From an uncultured Oscillibacter sp. (lineage in GTDB: Bacteria > Bacillota > Clostridia > Oscillospirales > Oscillospiraceae): a stretch of DNA of 32,551 bases. Position numbers and translations under genes: made by a program. The notes under the pieces were generated by a model, which worked only from the letters and a program-made list of their open reading frames with translations, searched no databases and had not been told where the DNA came from. Positions 23,408 to 30,251 of this stretch are shown here, in pieces (within the stretch, counting starts at the first letter, position 1; each line of letters opens with the position of its first letter). The DNA lies in the NCBI RefSeq assembly GCF_910587525.1, contig NZ_CAJULS010000002.1:29715-62265 (forward strand), given 5' to 3'.

Positions 23408-24114
23408 TCGCGCCGCTGCTGAATGAGGGCCTGCCGGCCCTGGGCCTGGAGCCCGCGGCAGAGGCAGTGGCACGGCTGGATCATTACGCCCGGCTGCTGC
23501 TGGAGAAAAACCAGGTGATGAACCTCACCGCCATCACAGAGCCGGACCAGGTGGCCAGACTCCACATGCTGGACTGCGCCGCCCTGGTGAACCTCTGCCA
23601 GCTGGAGGGAAAACAGCTGCTGGACGTGGGCACCGGGGCAGGCTTCCCCGGTATGGTGCTGAAGATCCTGATTCCCTCCCTGGAGGTCACGCTGCTGGAC
23701 AGCCTGAATAAACGTCTGGACTGGCTGACGGAGACCTGCGAGATCCTGGGGCTCACCGGGATTCGCACAGTCCACGCCCGGGCGGAGGAGAAGAGCCATG
23801 ACCCGGCCTTTCGGGAGCAGTTCGACGCCGTCGCCTCCCGGGCCGTGGCCGGGCTGCGGACACTGAGCGAGCTGTGCCTGCCCTATGTGAAACCGGGAGG
23901 GCATTTCCTGGCCATGAAATCCGTGGAGTCCGGCCAGGAGCTCTCCGCCGCCGAAAGCGCCCTGCAACTCCTGGGCGGCGCCGTGGAGACGGTCAGAGAT
24001 TACGAAATCCCCGGTACGGACATCCGCCACCGGGTCATCATCATAAAAAAAATTGGGGAAACACCGAAAAAATATCCCAGAGGATTTGCAAAAATTAAGA
24101 AAAATCCGTTATAA
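23404..24114 (+). CDS. rsmG: 16S rRNA (guanine-N7) methyltransferase RsmG
   Basis: A 236-residue SAM-dependent enzyme (also GidB) that methylates G527 in 16S rRNA, a site linked to streptomycin sensitivity. The SAM loop LLDVGTGAGFPG lies at about 74-85, with further family stretches DSLNKR and SRAVAGL. Length and the basic C-terminus fit. ATG 23404 overlaps the mscL stop. rsmG often sits next to noc-parA-parB near the origin in Firmicutes; here it is in the same window but separated. The promoter of the next gene overlaps its stop. Confidence 0.95.
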   Translation: MIAPLLNEGLPALGLEPAAEAVARLDHYARLLLEKNQVMNLTAITEPDQVARLHMLDCAALVNLCQLEGKQLLDVGTGAGFPGMVLKILIPSLEVTLLDSLNKRLDWLTETCEILGLTGIRTVHARAEEKSHDPAFREQFDAVASRAVAGLRTLSELCLPYVKPGGHFLAMKSVESGQELSAAESALQLLGGAVETVRDYEIPGTDIRHRVIIIKKIGETPKKYPRGFAKIKKNPL

Positions 24115-24138
24115 TGTTTATGTACCCCCGCGGTACAT
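24086..24138 (+). promoter_or_regulatory. Promoter and 5' hairpin of the MinD-like gene
   Basis: TTGCAA (24086-24091) and TATAAT (24110-24115), spaced 18 bases, overlap the rsmG stop codon. ATGTACC (24120-24126) and GGTACAT (24132-24138) form a 7-bp hairpin right at the expected transcript start, which could protect the mRNA or be an operator. Confidence 0.75.
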
Positions 24139-24168
24139 TGAGAAATCATCAGAGAAAGGGGGCCCGCT

Positions 24169-24915
24169 ATGAACGGCCAATGTATTGCCGCCGTCTCCGG
24201 AAAGGGCGGCACCGGCAAAACCTCCCTGGTCTCCAGCGTGGGAGCGGCGCTGGCCCTGGCAGGCCGGCGGGTGCTGTGCCTGGACTGCGACGTGGGCCTG
24301 CGAAACCTGGATCTGGCTCTGGGCCTCGCAGACAAGGCGTTGATGGATTTCTCCGACGTGGCTCTGCGGCGGTGCTCCCTGGAGAGCGCCGTGGTGGAGC
24401 ACCCCAAGCTGCCGGGTCTCTTTCTGCTGACAGCCCCCGTCCGCACCAGCCAGCCGCCGGTAACAGAACAGCAGATGCAGACGCTCCTGACAGAGATCCG
24501 GACCGTCTACGATTACTGCCTGTTGGACGCCCCGGCCGGTCTGGGCGCCGGCTTTCAGCTGGCGGTCTGCGGAGCCGACCGCTGCATTGTGGTCACCACG
24601 GCCGAGGCCACCGCCCTGCGGGACGCCCAGCACACGGTGATGGAGCTCCACCGCTTCCCCGCCGGAAGCCTGCATCTGGTGGTAAACCGGGTGCGAAAGA
24701 AAATGCTCCGCCAGCTCCACGCCACCATTGACGACGCCATCGACCGGGCGGGGCTGCCCCTCCTGGGCATAGTCCCGGAGGACGACACCCTCCCCCTGCT
24801 TTTGAACCAGGGCCTGCCCCTGCTGCCCTCCGGCGGACAGGGCGCGTCCGCCGCATACCGAAATATCGCAAAACGCATCCAGGGGGAAAAAGTCCCCCTG
24901 GCGCGAATCAGATAA
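24169..24915 (+). CDS. MinD-like ATPase lacking the C-terminal membrane tail
   Basis: A 248-residue ParA/MinD-type ATPase with deviant Walker A GKGGTGKTS (10-18), LDCDVGLRNLD (about 42-52) and a LLDAPAG Walker B (about 123-129). The N-terminal CDVGLRNLD and the ending IAKRIQGEKVPL match MinD best. The protein stops right after that point, so the short linker and amphipathic helix that bind MinD to the membrane are missing. minC and minE are not nearby. The ATG at 24169 is preceded by AAAGGGGG. It is followed by the MgsA-like gene; minD and mgsA are neighbours of mreBCD-PBP2 in many Clostridia, so this pair looks like a detached part of that cluster. Confidence 0.8.
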   Translation: MNGQCIAAVSGKGGTGKTSLVSSVGAALALAGRRVLCLDCDVGLRNLDLALGLADKALMDFSDVALRRCSLESAVVEHPKLPGLFLLTAPVRTSQPPVTEQQMQTLLTEIRTVYDYCLLDAPAGLGAGFQLAVCGADRCIVVTTAEATALRDAQHTVMELHRFPAGSLHLVVNRVRKKMLRQLHATIDDAIDRAGLPLLGIVPEDDTLPLLLNQGLPLLPSGGQGASAAYRNIAKRIQGEKVPLARIR

Positions 24916-24933
24916 ATGAAAGGAGCCAGACAG

Positions 24934-25347
24934 ATGAACATTGCGCTGATGTCCCACGACAACAAGAAAGAGCTGATGGTCCAATTCTGCACAGCCTATG
25001 CCGGAATTCTGTCCCGTCACCACATCTATGCCACTAATACCACCGGCCACATGGTAGCCGATGCCACCGGCCTGGATGTCCACTGCTTTTTGACCTATGC
25101 CCACGGCGGCGCACAGCAGATCGGCGCCCGCATCGCCTACAACGAGTTTGACCTGGTGCTGTTTTTCAACGACCCCAGCAACGAGAGCATGGCCGGAGAC
25201 ATCTCCTACATCTCCCGCCTGTGCGACCAGAACAACATCCCCTTCGCCAGCAACATCGCCACGGCGGAAATGCTGGTGCTGGGCCTTGCACGGGGCGATT
25301 TGGACTGGCGGTATATTGTCAACCCCTCCACCCGGCCTATCGCTTGA
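24934..25347 (+). CDS. Methylglyoxal synthase-like protein with altered active site
   Basis: A 137-residue protein clearly homologous to MgsA, which converts dihydroxyacetone phosphate to methylglyoxal. The N-terminal ALMSHDNKK and YATNTTG regions are kept. The catalytic GGDQQ stretch reads GGAQQ, so the base Asp (D71 of E. coli) is A60. The preceding SGP phosphate-binding turn reads TYAH, and the segment holding H98 is shortened (SMAGD), losing the His while keeping the Asp equivalent to D101 (D89). Normal MgsA chemistry is therefore unlikely. ATG 24934 has AAAGGAG at 24919-24925; an ATG at 24916 is in frame but has no site. It may be a sensor or regulator using the MGS fold; that is inference. 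Confidence 0.85.
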   Translation: MNIALMSHDNKKELMVQFCTAYAGILSRHHIYATNTTGHMVADATGLDVHCFLTYAHGGAQQIGARIAYNEFDLVLFFNDPSNESMAGDISYISRLCDQNNIPFASNIATAEMLVLGLARGDLDWRYIVNPSTRPIA

Positions 25348-25372
25348 CATTTTGGGAAAAAGCGGATACAAT
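25344..25372 (+). promoter_or_regulatory. Promoter of the hisS T-box transcript
   Basis: TTGACA (25344-25349) and TACAAT (25367-25372) have an ideal 17-base spacer. The -35 box overlaps the stop codon of the MgsA-like gene. Confidence 0.9.
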
Positions 25373-25384
25373 CAACACGTTCAC

Positions 25385-25683
25385 CGCGAAGACGCCGCAG
25401 CAGTAGCCCGGCAGCCGATCCCCAGAGAGGGGCGCAGCGCTGAAAGCGCCCCGTTCGGCCCGGAGGAAGGACAGCGGCGGAGCGGGGGCGGAAACGCCCA
25501 CGGCTCCCTCCCCGTACCAGGAGGCCAAAGGAGACCAAGGGACTTATTTGATAAATGCCAAAGCGTCCTCTCGGGCCATCTTGTCACTTATCAAATAAAT
25601 CCCAGGTCTTGAATTTGGGTGGCACCACGAAGCGTAAAAGCGCTCTCGTCCCAAAACATGTTTTGGGACGAGAGCGCCTTTTT
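25385..25683 (+). promoter_or_regulatory. T-box riboswitch leader of hisS, specifier reads Asp
   Basis: Stem I is closed by CGCCGC with GCGGCG and contains the AGTA loop motif (about 25402) and the distal AGAGAG bulge beside GGGGCGC/GCGCCCC. The 3' side of the specifier loop (AGGAAGGACA) offers GAC at 25470-25472 and no CAC or CAT. A long stem follows: GGGACTTATTTGATAA (25539-25554) with TTATCAAATAAATCCC (25588-25603), one mismatch. The T-box core GGGTGGCACCACG is at 25617-25629. TGGC would pair with a G discriminator base, as in tRNA-Asp. tRNA-His carries C. The terminator is listed separately. Confidence 0.9.
25640..25683 (+). terminator. T-box terminator hairpin of hisS
   Basis: A perfect 38-base palindrome (25640-25677), beginning GCGCTCTCGTCCC and centred on AAAACATGTTTT, followed by a T5 run. 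It is the alternative to the antiterminator formed with the T-box core. Confidence 0.9.
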
Positions 25684-25743
25684 GCGGCTGTCTCCCATAC
25701 AGCGAAGGAACAACCCAACCTCAACAAAAGAAGGAGCAGTATT

Positions 25744-27099
25744 ATGGCAAAACAGACCCCCCGTACCCTCTCCGGCTTTATGGAGCTCCTCCCCGGGCCC
25801 CAGCAGCAGCTGGAGCGCATCATGGAGATCCTCCGCCGCACCTATTCCCTCTATGGCTTTACCCCGCTGGACACCCCTGTCATCGAGTCCAGCGAGGTGC
25901 TGCTGGCCAAGGGGGGCGGCGAGACGGAAAAGCAGATCTACCGCTTCCAGAAGGGGGACGCAGACCTCTCCCTCCGCTTTGACCTGACGGTTCCCCTGGC
26001 AAAATACGTGGCCCTGCACTATAACGACCTGACCTTCCCCTTCCGCCGCTACCAGATCGGCAAGGTCTACCGGGGCGAGCGGGCCCAGCGGGGCCGGTTC
26101 CGGGAGTTCTACCAGGCGGACATCGACATCATCGGCGACGGCAGGCTCTCCATCCTCAACGAGGCGGAGATCCCCGCCATCATCTACAAGACCTTCTCCG
26201 CCCTGGGACTGAAACGGTTCCAGATCCGGGTGAACAACCGGAAGATATTAAACGGCTTTTACGCAATGCTTGGCCTGGCGGAGCGCTCCGGCGACATCAT
26301 GCGGACCGTGGACAAGCTGGACAAGATCGGCCCTGAGAAGGTGAAGGCCATTTTGATGGAGGACCAGGGCCTCAGCGAGGCGGAGGCCGGGGAGGTTTTA
26401 TCCTTCATCGCCATCACCGGCGGAAACGGGGCCGTCCTCTCCGCCCTGGAGGCCTACCGGGGCCGGAACGGGACCTTTGACCAAGGCCTGGAGGAGCTGA
26501 ACACCGTAGTGCGGTATCTGGGGGACTTTGGCGTGCCGGCGGAGAATTTTGCCGTGGACCTGACCATTGCCCGGGGACTGGACTACTACACCGGCACTGT
26601 GTACGAGACCACCCTGCTGGACCACCCGGAGATCGGCTCCGTGTGCTCCGGCGGCCGGTACGACAACCTGGCAGAATACTACACCGACCGCCAGCTGCCC
26701 GGTGCGGGAATCTCCATCGGCCTGACCCGGCTGTTCTACGTGCTGGGGGAGCAGGGGATGCTGAACCCGGAGCTGAACACCGCCCCGGCGGACGTGCTGG
26801 TCCTGCCTATGACGGAGGATCTGTCCGGGGCCATTGCCCTGGCGACCCAGCTGCGGGAGAATGGAATTCGGACACAGCTCCACTGTGAGGAGAAGAAGTT
26901 CAAGCAGAAGATCGCCTACGCGGACAAGCTGGGGATCCCCTATGTCATCTTCCTGGGAGAGGATGAGATCAACGCAGGGGTTGTGGCCTGCAAGGATATG
27001 GCCACCGGGGAGCAGACCAAGCTGGAGGCGGCCGCCACGATTTACCGCATCAAGGCGGGGTTGGATGCCCGCGGCGGCGGGGCGGTGATTCTTGGATAA
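25744..27099 (+). CDS. hisS: Histidyl-tRNA synthetase
   Basis: A 451-residue class II synthetase charging tRNA-His. Motif 2 (RYQIGKVYRGERAQRGRFREF, seen as RGERAQRGRFREF), the histidine-binding ARGLDYYTG and SGGRYDN, and the C-terminal anticodon-binding domain are present. It is somewhat longer than the common 420-residue form. GAAGGAG precedes ATG 25744; an in-frame extension to 25555 runs through the T-box and was rejected. It is under T-box control by the leader at 25385-25683. aspS, its common operon partner in Firmicutes, is 1.4 kb downstream. Confidence 0.94.
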   Translation: MAKQTPRTLSGFMELLPGPQQQLERIMEILRRTYSLYGFTPLDTPVIESSEVLLAKGGGETEKQIYRFQKGDADLSLRFDLTVPLAKYVALHYNDLTFPFRRYQIGKVYRGERAQRGRFREFYQADIDIIGDGRLSILNEAEIPAIIYKTFSALGLKRFQIRVNNRKILNGFYAMLGLAERSGDIMRTVDKLDKIGPEKVKAILMEDQGLSEAEAGEVLSFIAITGGNGAVLSALEAYRGRNGTFDQGLEELNTVVRYLGDFGVPAENFAVDLTIARGLDYYTGTVYETTLLDHPEIGSVCSGGRYDNLAEYYTDRQLPGAGISIGLTRLFYVLGEQGMLNPELNTAPADVLVLPMTEDLSGAIALATQLRENGIRTQLHCEEKKFKQKIAYADKLGIPYVIFLGEDEINAGVVACKDMATGEQTKLEAAATIYRIKAGLDARGGGAVILG

Positions 27100-27106
27100 G
27101 GCTTAT

Positions 27107-27541
27107 CTCGCCCTGACGGGCGGGGGAGATTCAGCCATGATGATGGCTGGTGCATTTGCACCCCCCATTTTCTCTTTTTCTCAGCGGAGAAAAAGAGAAA
27201 ACCCTCCAGATGGCCCTCTCGCCGCTTCGCGGCTCACCTTGGCGGGGCGTGCACGGTCCACCGCGCAGCCCTTGGCGGCTTTGCCGCTTAGAGATGCGGC
27301 GTCCCCTTTGCGGGGAAAAGAGAAAAAGACGCTGGGGCCGAATTTGACCGCAGGGGTCAAATTCGCCCAAGGTACGGGGGTTGGTCTGAACCAGTGCCCA
27401 TAGGACCCTGGCAGTCTTCTGCCGGCTGCGTCTGACCCCGTTCCGCGATGGGGCGCTCCGCCGCAGTTGTGAGTGCCTCCGAGGTTGTTTTGCATCTTTG
27501 ACGCAAGGCCCCCAGCTCCTCTTCCCGCGCTTCGCGCATAG
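27107..27541 (-). repeat. Dispersed mosaic repeat, copy C (inverted, interrupted)
   Basis: An inverted relative of copies A and B that fills the gap after hisS. In plus order it has the 49-base block shared with copy D (27107-27155), the GTGCA and CCCCCCATTTTCTCTTTTTCT hairpin core (about 27150-27215), GTGCACGGTCCA (about 27248), AAAAGAGAAAAAGACGCTGG (about 27316-27335), a separate perfect stem CGAATTTGACC/GGTCAAATTCG (27339-27365), and an inverted left end (ACGCAAGG ... CTCTTCCCGCGCTTCGCGC, about 27501-27537). The order matches copy A read backwards with insertions. No gene is supported here. Confidence 0.75.
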
Positions 27542-27579
27542 CGGGGCTCTTTTGCGGAGAGAAATGCGTCTACCGGTTG

Positions 27580-27825
27580 TCAGCGGTAGATTTCCTTTGC
27601 CAGTAAAAAGGCTTGGCGGGCCAGGGCCATTCTGCCTGTGGCATCAAGTGCAGTCTGCTTGTCCTCATAATCCTGAAACAGTTTTCTCTGCTCATGGGAA
27701 AAGGTTTTATCCAGCGTTTCCATTGCCTCCATTACCTGATCTGATTGAACGAAATATTTCCATCCAAGATATTCCCTGTCATGTTCTTCTAAAGACTCCA
27801 GCAAAATTTTAATATATCCTTCCAT
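27580..27825 (-). CDS. Small hypothetical protein divergent from an XRE gene
   Basis: An 81-residue soluble, charged, probably all-helical protein with no membrane segment. The ending ALARQAFLLAKEIYR resembles small helical DUF proteins of Clostridia, but I cannot name the family with confidence. AGGAGAGG precedes ATG 27825 on the minus strand. It has a textbook sigma-A promoter (TTGACA-17-TATAAT) overlapping a palindrome shared with the divergent XRE gene, so repression by that protein is likely. The base composition is more A+T-rich than the surrounding synthetase genes. Confidence 0.7.
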   Translation of the reverse strand: MEGYIKILLESLEEHDREYLGWKYFVQSDQVMEAMETLDKTFSHEQRKLFQDYEDKQTALDATGRMALARQAFLLAKEIYR

Positions 27826-27849
27826 AACCCTCTCCTAAAGAACATTAAT

Positions 27850-27894
27850 AAGCACGTTTGAGCATATTATAACATGCTCATTTGTGCTTGTCAA
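27850..27894 (-). promoter_or_regulatory. Minus promoter inside a 40-bp palindrome (probable operator)
   Basis: On the minus strand TTGACA (27889-27894) and TATAAT (27866-27871) have a 17-base spacer. The plus sequence 27850-27889 is an imperfect palindrome: AAGCAC...GAGCAT mirrors ATGCTC...GTGCTT, with 13 of 16 positions per arm matching. The operator covers the -10 box and spacer. Confidence 0.85.
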
Positions 27895-27915
27895 TAGAAA
27901 GAGTTTTATGTTATT

Positions 27916-28125
27916 ATGAAATTTCATGAATATCTTTTTACCTTGCGGGAAAAAAACGGCTTAACGCAGGAAGCAGCGGCGGCTGGCGCAGGGCTTAGTC
28001 TGCGGGCCTATCAAAACTACGAGCGCGGCCTGCGGGAGCCCAAGATGTCAACACTAATCGCGCTGGCGGATTTCTATGGCATCACCATAGACGATTTAGT
28101 CTGTCACAGCCAACCCGGCAAATAA
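27916..28125 (+). CDS. Small XRE-family transcription regulator
   Basis: A 69-residue protein that is almost entirely one Cro/C1-type HTH domain (LTQEAAAAGAGLSLRAYQNYE, seen as the recognition part SLRAYQNYE). It lies divergently from the 81-residue gene, across the palindrome at 27850-27889, and probably represses one or both. Start ATG 27916 has only a weak site (AGAAAGAG, 12 bases upstream); no better in-frame start exists. Together the pair looks like a small autonomous regulatory unit inserted between hisS and aspS. Toxin-antitoxin function is possible, but the partner shows no toxin motif. Confidence 0.8.
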   Translation: MKFHEYLFTLREKNGLTQEAAAAGAGLSLRAYQNYERGLREPKMSTLIALADFYGITIDDLVCHSQPGK

Positions 28126-28163
28126 ATCGATAAACGGACTATCTTCCCTGCACGGAATCATCT

Positions 28164-28430
28164 ATGCGCGAAGCGCGGGAAGAGAAGGAAGTCCTTGCGT
28201 CTACCCATCAAGTTTGCTGCGCGCCCTTCAATCAGAGGGAACAACTCCCGCAACCACCAAAAGCGTCTTTTTCTCTTTTGGACCGTGCACGGCCCGTTTT
28301 CTCTTTTTCTGCGCTCAGAAAAAGAGAAAATGGGGGGTGCATTCCCAGCACGGGCAAAGCCCGTGCGCCGTCCCCGCCCGCGGCGGGAATCCCCCGTCCC
28401 CGCCCGCAGGCGGCCCCCCTCCGCGCCAAG
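28164..28430 (+). repeat. Dispersed mosaic repeat, copy B
   Basis: It starts ATGCGCGAAGCGCGGGAAGAG and has GTCCTTGCGTC like copy A. The 80-base core (28265-28344) is identical to 11921-12000, including the 15-bp A/T hairpin. GC-rich palindromes such as GCACGGGCAAAGCCCGTGC and CCCGCCCGCGGCGGG follow. It ends next to the aspS promoter region and fills most of the 356-base gap. Confidence 0.85.
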
Positions 28431-28450
28431 AGAAAACGCTTTGTATAAAT

Positions 28451-28456
28451 TATAAT
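28451..28456 (+). promoter_or_regulatory. -10 element before aspS
   Basis: TATAAT at 28451-28456, about 25 bases before aspS, in an A/T-rich island right after repeat copy B. No convincing -35 is present. No T-box precedes aspS. Confidence 0.45.
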
Positions 28457-28481
28457 TTACATTACAGAAAGGAATCATATC

Positions 28482-30251
28482 ATGATGCAAAACCGTACCC
28501 ACACCTGCGGCGAGCTCCGCCTGGAAGACGCCGGAAAACAGGTCAAAATCTCCGGCTGGATGGAAAACATCCGCGCTGTCAGCGCAAATCTTGCTTTTAT
28601 TGTCGTCCGTGATTTCTACGGCACCACCCAGGTGGTGGCCGAAACCGAGAACATGGTGGACACCTTCAAGGCCATCAACAAGGAATCCACCATCTCCGTG
28701 GAGGGCATCGTCCGGGAGCGGGACAGCAAAAACCCCAAGCTCCCCACCGGCGAGATCGAGGTGGTCCCCGCCAAGGTGGAGGTCCTGGGCCGCTGCCGGC
28801 ACAATGAGCTGCCCTTCCAAGTGAACCGCAGCCGGGAGGCCGACGAAAACGCCCGCCTGAAATACCGGTATCTGGACCTGCGGAACCCGGCGGTGAAAGA
28901 CAACATCGTCCTGCGGTGCAATGTGGTCGCCGCCCTGCGGAAGGGCATGATGGAACACGGCTTTCTGGAGATCACCACGCCCATTTTGACCGCCTCCTCT
29001 CCCGAGGGCGCACGGGACTACCTGGTCCCCGCCCGGAACCACCCTGGAAAGTTCTACGCCCTGCCCCAGGCCCCCCAGCAATTCAAGCAGCTGCTGATGA
29101 CCTCCGGTTTTGACCGCTATTTCCAGATCGCCCCCTGCTTCCGGGACGAGGACGCCCGGGCGGACCGCTCCCCCGGCGAGTTCTACCAGCTGGACATGGA
29201 GATGGCCTTCGCCTCCCAGGAGGACGTGTTCGCCGTCATTGAGGACGTGCTGCCCCCGATCTTCGCCAAGTACGGCAAGTACAACCGGGCCAGCTCCGCT
29301 CCCTTCCTGCGCATCCCCTTTGCCGAGGCCATGGAGAAGTACGGCACCGATAAGCCGGATCTGCGGATTGACCTCACCGTGCAGGATGTGACCGGGCTGC
29401 TGGGCGGCTGCGGCTTCGGCCCCTTTGAGGGGAGCGCGGTCAAGGCCGTGGTGGTCAGCGGGTTCCACGAGACGAGGAAGTTTATCGATAAGACCCTGGC
29501 GGACGTGGAATCCGTCTCCGGCGGCAAGCCCTACTGGTTCCGCCTGGACGAAAACGGAGAGATCGTGGGCGGCATCGCCAAGTTTGTCCAGCCCATCAAG
29601 GACAGCGTGGTCTCCGCCCTAGGGCTCCAGCCCAACACTTTGGTGGCCCTGTCCGCCGGAGAGCAGGCCCGGAAGACCGCCGGCGTGCTGGTGAAGACCC
29701 TGGGCGCCGCCGTGCCCGGGCACATGGATAAAGAGCAGTACACCTTCTGCTGGATTGTGGATTTCCCCATGTACGAGATTGGGGAGGAGTCCGGGGAGCT
29801 GGAGTTCTGCCACAACCCCTTCTCCATGCCCTCCGGCGGTTTGGAGGCGCTGCTGAGAGCCGAGCGGGGAGAAATCGATCCCCTGACCATCACCGCCGAC
29901 CAGTACGACCTGGTGTGCAACGGCGTGGAGCTCTCCTCCGGCGCGGTGCGGAACCACGACCCGGAGATTATGGTAAAGGCCTTCTGGATGGTGGGTCTGG
30001 GCGAGGAGGACGTAAAGTCCAAGTTCCCCGCCATGTACAACGCCTTCACCTACGGCGCGCCGCCCCACGCGGGCATCGCCCCGGGCGTGGACCGCATGGT
30101 GATGCTGCTGGCGGGAGAGGACTCCATCCGTGAGATCATCCCCTTCCCCATGAACAAGAACGCCCAGGATATCATGATGGACGCCCCCGGCGAGGTCACC
30201 CAGAAGCAGCTGGACGAGCTTCACATCGCCCTGGTGAAGCCGGAGGAATGA
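28482..30251 (+). CDS. aspS: Aspartyl-tRNA synthetase
   Basis: A 589-residue bacterial-type class IIb synthetase charging tRNA-Asp. The N-terminal OB anticodon-binding fold (about 1-110) is followed by the catalytic core with ALPQAPQQFKQ and motif 2 FRDEDARADRSPGEFYQ, the inserted GAD domain (about 290-410), and motif 3 near GVDRMVMLL. The motif 2 variant RSPGEF differs from the common RQPEF by an extra residue, seen in a known subgroup as I recall. AAAGGA precedes ATG 28482 (a second ATG follows at once). The stop overlaps the DUF1275 gene by four bases. Confidence 0.94.
   Translation: MMQNRTHTCGELRLEDAGKQVKISGWMENIRAVSANLAFIVVRDFYGTTQVVAETENMVDTFKAINKESTISVEGIVRERDSKNPKLPTGEIEVVPAKVEVLGRCRHNELPFQVNRSREADENARLKYRYLDLRNPAVKDNIVLRCNVVAALRKGMMEHGFLEITTPILTASSPEGARDYLVPARNHPGKFYALPQAPQQFKQLLMTSGFDRYFQIAPCFRDEDARADRSPGEFYQLDMEMAFASQEDVFAVIEDVLPPIFAKYGKYNRASSAPFLRIPFAEAMEKYGTDKPDLRIDLTVQDVTGLLGGCGFGPFEGSAVKAVVVSGFHETRKFIDKTLADVESVSGGKPYWFRLDENGEIVGGIAKFVQPIKDSVVSALGLQPNTLVALSAGEQARKTAGVLVKTLGAAVPGHMDKEQYTFCWIVDFPMYEIGEESGELEFCHNPFSMPSGGLEALLRAERGEIDPLTITADQYDLVCNGVELSSGAVRNHDPEIMVKAFWMVGLGEEDVKSKFPAMYNAFTYGAPPHAGIAPGVDRMVMLLAGEDSIREIIPFPMNKNAQDIMMDAPGEVTQKQLDELHIALVKPEE

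Noticed and set aside
24916..24936. Earlier ATG (24916) for the MgsA-like gene
   Set aside because: It overlaps the AAAGGAG that serves ATG 24934, has no site of its own, and adds residues absent from the family.
27092..27403. 103-codon plus frame after hisS
   Set aside because: It lies in mosaic repeat copy C, has no ribosome binding site, and its protein is a translation of hairpins. The same holds for frames over 11675-12154 and 28164-28455.
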